Positions 1-7,062 of a stretch of 11,354 nt of DNA are shown here, piece after piece (the first letter of the stretch is position 1; each line of letters starts with the position of its first letter). This DNA is from Bacteroidota bacterium (GTDB lineage Bacteria > Bacteroidota > Ignavibacteria > Ignavibacteriales > Ignavibacteriaceae), in the NCBI GenBank assembly GCA_023453665.1, contig JAEXTA010000031.1, positions 1-11,354 of the forward strand. Direction: 5' to 3'. The position numbers were made by a program, and so were the translations under genes. Under the pieces are notes generated by a model. The model worked only from the letters and a program-made list of their open reading frames with translations. It searched no databases and was not told where the DNA came from.

Positions 1-138
1 CTCTTATCATTGTGATAACTCTGCTTTTATCAATTAAATAATTTTATAAAAGAAAATTGGAATATCAATGTAAATTTAATTTCGATTCTTGGTACAAAAA
101 TAGAACTTCTTTTTTAAAATAAGTTTCAGGATTTGTAA

Positions 139-1032
139 ATGTATAAACTCACAATTAGAATAATAGTAGCATTTATTCTAGTACTTATCGTTGGATGCAA
201 TAAAGAAGATGCTCCAACTAATACACCTCCGCCAAACACAATTACAAAAAGTCCGAAGAGGGGACTTGCTTATAATCTTACTCATCCCCTTGATCTTGAT
301 ACTTTGAAGAACGGAATTTCCTGGTGGTATAACTGGCATCATTCATCAACAGCTCCGGCTAATTATTATGCAGATTACAACATGGAATTTATTCCAATGC
401 TATGGGGCGGCAACACAAGCAGTGGTGACATGCTTCAGGTTAAAAATTATATTATGAATCACCCGGAAATACAATACCTGCTTGTAATGAATGAACCAAA
501 TCTCACAGACCAGGCAAACAGAACGCCGCAACAAGCTGCTGCAGACTGGTTAAAGTATGAACAGGTTGTGAATGAACTCGCCGCTGAGCAAAGAACAATT
601 TATCTTGTAGGACCGGCAATGACATGGGGAACTATGCCTGGCTATTCTGATCCTGTCGTTTGGCTTGATGCTTTTTATGAAGCATATAAATCAGCGAACG
701 GCGGACGACTTCCCAAAATAGATTACCTTGCATTTCACTGGTATGATTACGGACTTGAAGCACAACTCGACCGACTTCAAAAATATGGAAAGAAAATCTG
801 GATTACTGAAATGGCTAACTGGAATGCACAGATAAATTCCTATCAGAAACAAGCAGAGCAAATGCAGCAAATGGTAGCATTATGCGAAGGCAGGGAAGAT
901 GTATTCCGTTACGCGTGGTTTATAGGAAGAGGTACATTTCCTGATAACAGGTTTACATATTTGTTTGATCAGAATCCAGGTCAGCTAAATGATCTGGGTA
1001 AACTTTATTTGAGTCTTCCATATTCTCAGTGA
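139..1032 (+). CDS. Lipoprotein glycoside hydrolase, GH128-like (probable beta-glucanase)
   Basis: This is a 297-residue protein predicted to be a surface or periplasmic lipoprotein that cleaves a polysaccharide, possibly a beta-1,3-glucan. Residues 1-20 form a lipoprotein signal with lipobox IVGC and acylated Cys20, followed by a Pro/Thr-rich linker to about residue 38. The rest is one TIM-barrel domain: an aromatic-rich first strand (WWYNWHH, 62-68), MLWGG (87-91), LLVMNEPN (114-121) with Glu119 as the likely acid/base, LAFHWYDY (197-204), and WITEMANW (221-228) with Glu224 as the likely nucleophile. This order, NEP then TE in later strands of a clan GH-A barrel, matches the glycosyl hydrolase catalytic core family (GH128, Asl1-like). 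The length of about 255 residues after the linker is normal and the catalytic domain looks intact. The substrate is inferred from family only; another GH-A family is possible. The gene is convergent with the phosphatase gene, 9 nt apart, and no terminator is visible in the gap. Confidence 0.75.
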   Translation: MYKLTIRIIVAFILVLIVGCNKEDAPTNTPPPNTITKSPKRGLAYNLTHPLDLDTLKNGISWWYNWHHSSTAPANYYADYNMEFIPMLWGGNTSSGDMLQVKNYIMNHPEIQYLLVMNEPNLTDQANRTPQQAAADWLKYEQVVNELAAEQRTIYLVGPAMTWGTMPGYSDPVVWLDAFYEAYKSANGGRLPKIDYLAFHWYDYGLEAQLDRLQKYGKKIWITEMANWNAQINSYQKQAEQMQQMVALCEGREDVFRYAWFIGRGTFPDNRFTYLFDQNPGQLNDLGKLYLSLPYSQ

Positions 1033-1041
1033 GACTGAAAA

Positions 1042-3327
1042 TTATTTTACTTTAAATACAACGAATGTCATATCATCCTGCTGCTTATTTCCGTTAAGCC
1101 ATTCAGATGCAGCTTCTGAAAAACCTGAAATTATTTCTGATGATGATTTATCAGCACATTTAAAAAGTATTTCATTTAAATTTTCATAACCAAACATTTC
1201 CTTTTTTTCGTTAAATAATTCGGGTAAACCATCACTCATTAAAACTACCACATCACCTTTAGCAACAGGTATAATACTTTTTGAATATTGATAATCTGTT
1301 ACTCCCAACGGTAAGCCTTTAAGTGAAACAGATTCAACCATGTTCGACTGTGATCTGAAGATTAAAGCCGGAGGCATTCCTGCGCCTGCAAGTTCAATAT
1401 GATCTCCTTTAAACCTCACCATTCCCATCGCCATAAACATATTGGCGAGGTTCATTTTTTTCAATGCATAACTAAGTTTGTTCAGGATTGTTGAAACATC
1501 ATCTTCACAGGACATAAGATTAAACAAACTTTTTGTTGCAGTTACCATTGTACCTGCTTGGGCGCCATGACCGGTAGCATCACCAATTGCAATTGTCAGT
1601 TCATTATCCCGACCTTCATAAAAATCATAATAGTCACCGCCAACTTCAGTTGCGGTTATCATGGAAGCAGATATTTCCAAAGATGGATTTTCAGGAAGTT
1701 TTGAAGGAAGCATAGAGAGTTGAAGTTTCCTTGCGTCTTCAAGTTCCTTTTTCTTAAGGTCAAATTCTATTTGAAGAATTTTCGATTTTGTTTCAGCCGA
1801 TTCCATTTCAATATCATGAAGCTGCTGAAGTGTTTTATGTGCTTTATGTTTTAATCTGTACCTGTTGAACAGCAGTATTGATATTATCAGAACAGCAAGA
1901 AGCCCTGCAAACAAAGCTGAGTTATATAAAGTCTGAAGTTCTTTTTCTCTTTGCAGTAATTCAATCTGTCGTTTTTGATCCTCACTTTTATATTTGGTTT
2001 CAATTTCCGCAATTGTTTCCTGGCTTTCAGTATTGAACATTGAATCGTGTGCTGCCTTGTATAATTTATATTCGTCTAAAGCTTCTTTAAATAATCCGCT
2101 GTTTTCATAAATTGATGCAAGAATACCATGGGCTTCTCGTATCGTTGACCAGCTTCCGCTTTGCAGTGACAGTTCAAGACCTCTCTTACCATCATCAATG
2201 GCAAGATCGAACTTGCCTGACTTGTTATATATTTCTGCACGCACAAGCAATGAGCTTGCTAGACCGTTTTTATCTCCGACTTTTTCACGACTTTCAATCG
2301 CCTTTGTTATATATTTTAGTCCTTCCTGATAATTTCCGAGTTGCTCATAAATTGAAGCAATATTATTTAAAGCGATTGATGTGGAAGATTCATTATCATT
2401 TTTTTCCCATATCTCGAGTGCCTGCTGATAATAGTCTAATGCAGCATTATAATCTTTTTGTAATTCTTTAACTGCGCCGATGCTATTTAATGTAGAAGCA
2501 AGTCCTCCTTTATTGCCCAGTTCTTTCCAGTATTTTAAAGCGCGTTCATAATACTCGAGTGATTTTTCAAGCTGATTTAGTTTTTGATAAATGATTCCAA
2601 TATTATGGATAGAGCCTGCAGTACCGCGTAGATCTTTTCTGATTTCATTATGTTTTAGAGCAAGATGATAATACTTCAGTGCATTATCATACTCACCGAC
2701 AATGGCGTAGAGAATTCCAAGATATGTGTAAGTAGTGACTAACTCGTTGTCATTTTTGTTTTGCTTTAAAATATCCAAAGCCTGCAAATGATATTTCAAA
2801 GCTTCATTATTATTACTGAGTCTTCTATGTATGGATCCCAGTTCGTTTAACAGTTTTGCCTTCAGTACCTGATTCTCATCGAGAAAGTCTGTAACTAATA
2901 ATTTAGAAAGAACATTAATTCCTTCATTATACTTTTCATCATTTCTTAATATTCGTGCTTCGAGAAGAGATTGATATATCCGCCCGGTCTGAATATTAAA
3001 AATTTTCATCTGGTTGGAGATAATATTTATATAAGCTCTGGCTGAATCAGGATTATTAAGAAGCGCGTGTGCCCATCCCTTATAAAAATAAAACTTTATT
3101 TCAGTTTCTTTGTCATCCTGGTTATTTAAAAGTGTTAAAGCTTCATCACAATATTCAAAAGCAAGTTTAGTATTGGTACCAAGAAGGTTATCAACTAATT
3201 CATCGAGAATAAGAATGCGATTTTCGTCCTGCGAAGAAGCCAGTAGTTGTATAAGGCTGTCAACGTTTTGAGCTCTTATTGTAAATGATGCAGCAAAAAT
3301 CAGAATAAATAGAAGTGTTTTTTTCAT
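1042..3327 (-). CDS. Transmembrane TPR sensor with SpoIIE/PP2C-type serine phosphatase
   Basis: The product (761 residues from this start) is predicted to sense something in the periplasm and dephosphorylate a protein, typically an anti-sigma-factor antagonist, in the cytoplasm. From the N-terminus: signal peptide MKKTLLFILIFAASFTIRAQ; an alpha-helical region with TPRs at about 154-187, 197-230, 236-270, 276-310, 316-350, 356-389 and 396-429, and probably two degenerate ones earlier; a coiled coil at 440-468; one membrane helix at 470-488; a second coiled coil at 495-537 ending in ARKLQLSMLP, the usual linker into SpoIIE domains; and the phosphatase domain to the end. All PP2C metal motifs are present: GGDYYDF (563-569), GDATGHG (582-588), SDG (698-700) and DDMT (751-754), so it should be active. 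ATGs at 3348 and 3360 would add 7 or 11 residues, but 3327 gives a clean signal peptide; no start has a good Shine-Dalgarno. No sigma factor, anti-sigma kinase or STAS gene is in view, so its substrate is unknown. Confidence 0.88.
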   Translation of the reverse strand: MKKTLLFILIFAASFTIRAQNVDSLIQLLASSQDENRILILDELVDNLLGTNTKLAFEYCDEALTLLNNQDDKETEIKFYFYKGWAHALLNNPDSARAYINIISNQMKIFNIQTGRIYQSLLEARILRNDEKYNEGINVLSKLLVTDFLDENQVLKAKLLNELGSIHRRLSNNNEALKYHLQALDILKQNKNDNELVTTYTYLGILYAIVGEYDNALKYYHLALKHNEIRKDLRGTAGSIHNIGIIYQKLNQLEKSLEYYERALKYWKELGNKGGLASTLNSIGAVKELQKDYNAALDYYQQALEIWEKNDNESSTSIALNNIASIYEQLGNYQEGLKYITKAIESREKVGDKNGLASSLLVRAEIYNKSGKFDLAIDDGKRGLELSLQSGSWSTIREAHGILASIYENSGLFKEALDEYKLYKAAHDSMFNTESQETIAEIETKYKSEDQKRQIELLQREKELQTLYNSALFAGLLAVLIISILLFNRYRLKHKAHKTLQQLHDIEMESAETKSKILQIEFDLKKKELEDARKLQLSMLPSKLPENPSLEISASMITATEVGGDYYDFYEGRDNELTIAIGDATGHGAQAGTMVTATKSLFNLMSCEDDVSTILNKLSYALKKMNLANMFMAMGMVRFKGDHIELAGAGMPPALIFRSQSNMVESVSLKGLPLGVTDYQYSKSIIPVAKGDVVVLMSDGLPELFNEKKEMFGYENLNEILFKCADKSSSEIISGFSEAASEWLNGNKQQDDMTFVVFKVK

Positions 3328-3442
3328 TTTAATTCGTGATTCATTCATCAGACATACCATTCGCTTAGTGTAAAAATAATTTTCTCACTTAAGAAATATT
3401 TCTGTGTTTTGATTTTAGAATGAAATGTAATACAGAGTGATG

Positions 3443-3474
3443 CAAAATTAGTTCTATAGTTTATAAGTACCAAA
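3443..3474 (-). promoter_or_regulatory. Predicted promoter for the TPR/SpoIIE phosphatase gene
   Basis: On the minus strand, TTTG (3474-3471) is followed after exactly 20 nt by TAATTTTG (3450-3443). This fits the Bacteroidota primary-sigma consensus TTTG-N19-21-TAnnTTTG at every fixed position. It points toward the phosphatase gene, with a transcription start expected near 3435-3438 and a leader of about 110 nt. Both boxes are seen directly; promoter activity is inferred. Confidence 0.55.
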
Positions 3475-3599
3475 CGATCAGGTTCTTTAATTGATGAGCG
3501 ATGGTAATGCAATGATAAGCGGTCAGTACGATTGTACACATCTACTCCATTTACATTCTGTCACAAAGCAGATTCTTATGAATCGTGATGAAAATAAAA

Positions 3600-3631
3600 A
3601 TTGAAAATAATGATCCATTTATCTAAGTTTG
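3600..3631 (+). promoter_or_regulatory. Predicted promoter for the small barrel/lipoprotein operon
   Basis: ATTG (3600-3603) and TAAGTTTG (3624-3631) are separated by 20 nt. The second box matches TAnnTTTG fully; the first differs from TTTG by one base. The position, about 30 nt before the start codon at 3662, gives a short leader and suits a promoter for the two-gene operon 3662-4650. Confidence 0.5.
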
Positions 3632-3661
3632 ATTCAGAAAAAATCAATATAAAGGGCTTTT

Positions 3662-4168
3662 ATGAAACAATTTCTTTTTCTCTCAATAGTAATCTTATTT
3701 ACAACAATTCTTACTGCACAATCTGAACGTTCAGGTAAATTCGGAATAGGTTATTCCGGTAATCTAAGTTCATCAACAAATGCAATAACAACCACAATTT
3801 GGGTTACAGATAAAACGGTTGTAGAACCTCAATTCGGTTTTAACAGAGTTGAAGATGAAAATAGCAGTGCTACAATGTACAGATTGGGTCTTGGCGTTTT
3901 ATATAACTTAACCGAAACCGAAATACTACCATATCTGGGATTTCGAATAACTGCGGCAATAGCTTCAGGTGATGATGACTCTTACACAGATATGATTTAT
4001 TCATTTGTGTTTGGAGGAGAATATTTTATGAGTGATCATTTCAGTGCCGGTGCTGAAGTAAGATTAAACTATGCAGATACCGATGATAAATTTTCACCAA
4101 TGTTTAATATTGGAAACGCAAGTATTATTTCAACTGAACAAGTTCTGAATGTTAAACTTTACTTTTAG
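3662..4168 (+). CDS. Small outer-membrane beta-barrel protein
   Basis: This 168-residue protein has a signal peptide (MKQFLFLSIVILFTTILTAQ) and then a pattern of alternating polar and hydrophobic or aromatic residues typical of an eight-stranded barrel. Candidate strands include GKFGIGYSGNL, AITTTIWVT, VVEPQFGFNRV, ATMYRLGLGVLYNL, ILPYLGFRITAAIA, MIYSFVFGGEYFM, FSAGAEVRLNY and a last strand TEQVLNVKLYF. It ends in phenylalanine, the usual signal for the BAM insertion machinery. The acidic hairpin GDDDSYTD (about 104-111) would be a loop or turn. The overall look is of the OmpW/porin-like 'outer membrane protein beta-barrel' group; a specific substrate cannot be read from it. It is first in an operon with the lipoprotein gene 8 nt downstream and is transcribed divergently from the phosphatase gene. 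Confidence 0.72.
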   Translation: MKQFLFLSIVILFTTILTAQSERSGKFGIGYSGNLSSSTNAITTTIWVTDKTVVEPQFGFNRVEDENSSATMYRLGLGVLYNLTETEILPYLGFRITAAIASGDDDSYTDMIYSFVFGGEYFMSDHFSAGAEVRLNYADTDDKFSPMFNIGNASIISTEQVLNVKLYF

Positions 4169-4172
4169 GTGA
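4167..4172 (+). promoter_or_regulatory. Shine-Dalgarno AGGTGA overlapping the upstream stop codon
   Basis: AGGTGA begins inside the TAG stop of the barrel gene and ends 4 nt before the ATG at 4177. The overlap suggests translational coupling of the two genes and supports the start chosen for the lipoprotein. Confidence 0.5.
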
Positions 4173-4176
4173 CATA

Positions 4177-4650
4177 ATGAAAAAGATAATTTTTCTTATT
4201 CCTATACTATTTGTTTTTTCCTGTTCAGATAAATCATTTGATCCGACATTACTCTCAGATGGATTTAAAGGAATTACCGTTACAGGACCTGACAGCCCGG
4301 AGCCATTGCGTGCTGATCCGACAGATTGGTGTTATGCTAATATTAATTTTTTTAGTAAAGAAAATGTTGAAATCACCGGACCTGTTGGCTTTGAATTTGG
4401 TCCTTGTTATCCAAACCCAATAAATCAGAACGGAACTACTAGAATACGATTCGCTATTCCAGAAACTAAAATCATTAAAGTCTATGTTATCGACAATTCT
4501 CAAAGAGTTATAGATATTTTGGTCAATGATTCGTTATCAGCGGGAAGATACGAATGGGAGTACAGCACTGAAGGACTATACAAAGGAATATACAGGCTTA
4601 TAATGGAGTTCGATGGCTATTCCTGCAAAGGTGATCTGTGGATCAAGTAA
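4177..4650 (+). CDS. Small lipoprotein with C-terminal sorting/FlgD-like beta domain
   Basis: This 157-residue protein is predicted to be a lipoprotein: MKKIIFLIPILFVFSC with Cys16 as the lipid-attachment residue (relaxed lipobox VFSC). Residues 17-70 form a short region I do not recognise. Residues 75-157 resemble the Por/type IX secretion C-terminal domain or FlgD Ig-like fold: YPNPIN at 78-83, RIRFAIPE at 89-96, KVYVIDNSQRVIDILVND at 101-118, SAGRYEWEY at 121-129 and GIYRLIM at 137-143. Two further cysteines (Cys52 and Cys77) plus Cys150 could form a disulfide. The barrel gene stops 8 nt upstream, so the two are probably co-transcribed and may act together at the outer membrane. A lipid anchor together with a sorting-type domain in so short a protein is odd; the domain may here be a binding or structural module and not a sorting signal. 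No enzymatic function can be assigned. Confidence 0.68.
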   Translation: MKKIIFLIPILFVFSCSDKSFDPTLLSDGFKGITVTGPDSPEPLRADPTDWCYANINFFSKENVEITGPVGFEFGPCYPNPINQNGTTRIRFAIPETKIIKVYVIDNSQRVIDILVNDSLSAGRYEWEYSTEGLYKGIYRLIMEFDGYSCKGDLWIK

Positions 4651-4659
4651 ATTTTTAAG

Positions 4660-4686
4660 TGAGCATTGATAAATTTTCAACGCTCA
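4660..4686 (+). terminator. Possible terminator hairpin after the barrel/lipoprotein operon
   Basis: TGAGCATTGA (4660-4669) and TCAACGCTCA (4677-4686) form a 10-bp stem with one A-C mismatch and a 7-nt loop. It starts 10 nt after the lipoprotein stop. No T tract follows, so the assignment rests only on the stem and its position. Confidence 0.35.
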
Positions 4687-4719
4687 ATAATTACTATTCA
4701 ACTATTTTATAGCAGCCAG

Positions 4720-4745
4720 GCTGTCACGAACCATTTCGTGACAGC
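4720..4745. repeat. Hairpin repeat, copy 1 (GTCAC-N3-loop-N3-GTGAC family)
   Basis: GCTGTCACGAA (4720-4730) and TTCGTGACAGC (4735-4745) form a perfect 11-bp stem around the loop CCAT. The 20-nt core 4723-4742 has the same layout as cores at 7728-7747 and 9087-9106. It lies 70 nt after the lipoprotein stop and about 165 nt before the receptor start. No T tract follows, so it is more likely a REP-like element or a processed RNA 3' structure than an intrinsic terminator. Confidence 0.75.
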
Positions 4746-4841
4746 GAGCAATCTAAACAAATTACTCCAGAATTTCACACATTACCATTCATCATTACAA
4801 TCGTTCGTTCATTCGGCTGAATACTGAAATCAAAATAATAT

Positions 4842-4873
4842 ATTGTGGTAAAAATCATTTCCATCTATTTTAG
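4842..4873 (+). promoter_or_regulatory. Weak promoter candidate for the receptor operon
   Basis: ATTG (4842-4845), a 20-nt spacer and TATTTTAG (4866-4873) resemble the Bacteroidota promoter, with one mismatch in each box. The position, about 40 nt before the ATG at 4912, is suitable. The spacing equals that of the two candidates in the divergent region; on sequence alone this one is weak. Confidence 0.3.
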
Positions 4874-4911
4874 TCTCCGAAAATAATTTTTATTTAATAA
4901 ACTGATTGATT

Positions 4912-7047
4912 ATGAAACTTCTATTTACTCTTTTCATTTCTATTCTATGTTCTATATCAATTCTGAGTCAGACAAAAATCTCCGGCACAATTAAAGATAA
5001 AAGTAACCAGCCTTTACCCGGGGCAAACATTTTCATTAAAGATTCTTACGATGGCGTGTCTTCATCAGTTGACGGAACATTTTCGTTCATAAGTGATGAA
5101 GAAGGTGAAGCAATACTTGTCGCAAGTTTTGTCGGGTACAAAACATTTGAACAAAAACTTGTACTTGACGGTAAACCTCAAACAGTCGAAATAGTTTTAG
5201 AAGAAGAAACAACTGAGTTAGGAGCGGTAACAGTTTCTGCCGGTTCGTTTGAAGCAAGTGATGAGAAGAAAGCGGTAATACTCCGTCCGCTTGATATTGT
5301 TACAACCGGTGCCGATGCAGATATTTATTCAACCCTTGAAACGTTACCAGGCGCGCAACAGATCGGTGAATCGGAAGGATTGTTTGTACGCGGCGGGTCC
5401 GCAGCAGAATCTAAAACAATTGTTGATGAAATGATTGTTCAGAAACCATTTTACACCGGCGTGCCTGATGTACCTTCACGCGGAAGATTTTCTCCTTTCT
5501 TATTTAAAGGAACAATTTTCAGTACCGGCGGATATTCAGCACAGTACGGACAGGCTCTTTCATCAGTACTTATTTTAAAGACTCAGGATATGCCTACACA
5601 GACAGTTAGTTCAATTAACCTGATGGCATTAGGTTTCGGCGGTTCACATACACAGGTTTGGGATAATTCTTCATTGTCAACGGAAGCTGGCTATTATAAT
5701 CTTGATCCTTATTTCCAGATTCAGAAACAAAGAGTCGATTGGGTTAAAGCTCCTGAAAGTTTTGAAGGTTCAATGAACTTCCGTTATAAAACTTCGGAGA
5801 CAGGAATGTTAAAAGCGTTTACATCTTATTCTTATGGTGATCTCTCACTTAATGTTGAAAATCTTGATCAACCTGATTTAAAAGATTTTTTCAGAATGAA
5901 AGGCGGAAATTATTTTCTGAATACAAACTACCGGGAAATATTTGATCAGGACTGGGTGTTCTTCAGCGGATATTCATTCAGTTATGATTTTGATGATATG
6001 GATATTGCGAGTGACAGAATCAAATTGAGAGAAACATTGAATACAGGTAAAGTAACAGTAACAAGAAATATTTCTTCAAATTTATTTTTAACAGGCGGTG
6101 GTGAAGTCCAGAATATAATTTATAAAGATGTGTTCAATGAACTTGAGGGAAAACTTAATGAAGTTTACCTGGCGGGATTTCTTGAATCTGACATCATCAT
6201 TACAAATGATATTGCTGTAAGACTTGGTGTAAGAGGTGAAAGAAGTAAACTGCTGGATAAAGTTAATGTTGCCCCAAGAATTTCTCTTGCATACAGGCTT
6301 GGAACTTTTGATCAACTCAATTTTGCTTACGGACAATTTTATCAGACTCCCTCAAAAGATTTTTTAATGTGGACGAGGGATTTCGATTTTGAAAAAGCAA
6401 CACATTATATCGTTAACTATCAGTATATCGGAACCGGAAGAACATTTCGTATAGAAGCTTATTATAAAGATTACTCACAACTGGCAAAAGGAACTGTGTT
6501 CACTCATCCGTACTTTAATCTGCCTGATGTTGAGTTTAATAACGGTGGAAAAGGTTACGCAAAAGGTATAGACATTTTCTGGAAGGATAATGAAACGTTT
6601 GACTATGGTTATTACTGGTTATCATATACTTATCTTGATACTAAGAGAGAGTATCTTAACTATCCAACGTTAGCTGCGCCGCCATTCTCAACACCTCACA
6701 CATTCTCTGCGGTGTTTAAGTACTGGCTGAATGATATAACAACAAATGTCGGTATCACATATTCATTCGCAACAGGAAGACCTTACTTTAATCCGAATAA
6801 TCCTGTGTTCCTTGGTGACAAAGCAAAAAACTATCACAACCTTAGTTTAAATCTTAGTTATATCACAAGTATCTTTAATAATTTTACAGTAGTGTTTTTT
6901 TCAATTGATAATGTTATTGGTTATAACAATGTTTACGGTTACAGGTATTCAAGTGACGGAACAAAAAAGAGTCCCGTGCTTGCGCCTGCCTTGCGTACCG
7001 CTTTTATAGGAATGTTTATTTCAATCGGTCAAACAAACCCATTTTAA
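4912..7047 (+). CDS. TonB-dependent outer-membrane receptor with carboxypeptidase-regulatory-like domain
   Basis: This 711-residue protein should import a ligand across the outer membrane using TonB energy. It has a signal peptide (1 to about 19, ending SILSQ), then a carboxypeptidase-regulatory-like beta-sandwich at about 22-98 (ISGTIKDKSNQPLPGANIFI, then SVDGTFSF and FVGYKTF). A short TonB-box-like stretch AVTVSAG follows at about 105-111. The plug is at about 120-225, with GLFVRGGSAAESKTIVDE and GGYSAQYGQALSSVLILKT. The remaining 485 or so residues are alternating beta strands, enough for a 22-strand barrel, ending in phenylalanine. Total length is nearer to siderophore/cobalamin-type receptors than to SusC proteins (about 1000), and no SusD gene is adjacent, so glycan uptake is not supported. 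An in-frame TTG at 4906 would add two residues, but the ATG at 4912 is preferred. The TPR-like gene follows 15 nt downstream in the same operon. Confidence 0.85.
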   Translation: MKLLFTLFISILCSISILSQTKISGTIKDKSNQPLPGANIFIKDSYDGVSSSVDGTFSFISDEEGEAILVASFVGYKTFEQKLVLDGKPQTVEIVLEEETTELGAVTVSAGSFEASDEKKAVILRPLDIVTTGADADIYSTLETLPGAQQIGESEGLFVRGGSAAESKTIVDEMIVQKPFYTGVPDVPSRGRFSPFLFKGTIFSTGGYSAQYGQALSSVLILKTQDMPTQTVSSINLMALGFGGSHTQVWDNSSLSTEAGYYNLDPYFQIQKQRVDWVKAPESFEGSMNFRYKTSETGMLKAFTSYSYGDLSLNVENLDQPDLKDFFRMKGGNYFLNTNYREIFDQDWVFFSGYSFSYDFDDMDIASDRIKLRETLNTGKVTVTRNISSNLFLTGGGEVQNIIYKDVFNELEGKLNEVYLAGFLESDIIITNDIAVRLGVRGERSKLLDKVNVAPRISLAYRLGTFDQLNFAYGQFYQTPSKDFLMWTRDFDFEKATHYIVNYQYIGTGRTFRIEAYYKDYSQLAKGTVFTHPYFNLPDVEFNNGGKGYAKGIDIFWKDNETFDYGYYWLSYTYLDTKREYLNYPTLAAPPFSTPHTFSAVFKYWLNDITTNVGITYSFATGRPYFNPNNPVFLGDKAKNYHNLSLNLSYITSIFNNFTVVFFSIDNVIGYNNVYGYRYSSDGTKKSPVLAPALRTAFIGMFISIGQTNPF

Positions 7048-7050
7048 TTA

Positions 7051-7056
7051 AAGGAG
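7051..7056 (+). promoter_or_regulatory. Strong Shine-Dalgarno AAGGAG for the TPR-like gene
   Basis: AAGGAG, within TTAAAGGAGAGA, ends 6 nt before the ATG at 7063. It stands out because most genes in this window have no clear Shine-Dalgarno. It fixes this start and suggests strong translation of the second gene in the receptor operon. Confidence 0.65.
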
Positions 7057-7062
7057 AGACAA

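Larger units (their letters stand above)
3328..3661. other. Divergent intergenic region between phosphatase and outer-membrane protein genes
   Basis: This 334-nt region separates two genes transcribed outward. It contains one Bacteroidota-type promoter candidate on each strand (entries at 3443-3474 and 3600-3631) and no convincing gene. The minus-strand reading frame at 3348-3539 runs through the leftward promoter and overlaps the phosphatase start, so I treat it as leader. The proposed leftward promoter leaves a 5' leader of about 110 nt before the phosphatase start. I see no clear riboswitch or terminator in it. Confidence 0.6.

Noticed and set aside
1..41. Possible tail of an upstream plus-strand gene ending LIIVITLLLSIK-stop
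   Set aside because: Only 12 codons are visible, other frames also close quickly, and a hydrophobic run in AT-rich DNA is common. There is no way to support it from this window.
2112..2471. 119-codon plus-strand open frame inside the phosphatase gene
   Set aside because: It is antisense to clear TPR repeats, has no signal or domain, and its composition (many Tyr, His, Leu) is what antisense of this region would give.
3348..3539. 63-codon minus-strand open frame upstream of the phosphatase
   Set aside because: It overlaps the phosphatase start region and contains the best promoter match on the same strand, so it is more likely untranslated leader and promoter.
4906..4911. TTG start at 4906 for the TonB-dependent receptor
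   Set aside because: It adds only two residues before an ATG that begins a normal signal peptide, and no Shine-Dalgarno favours it.
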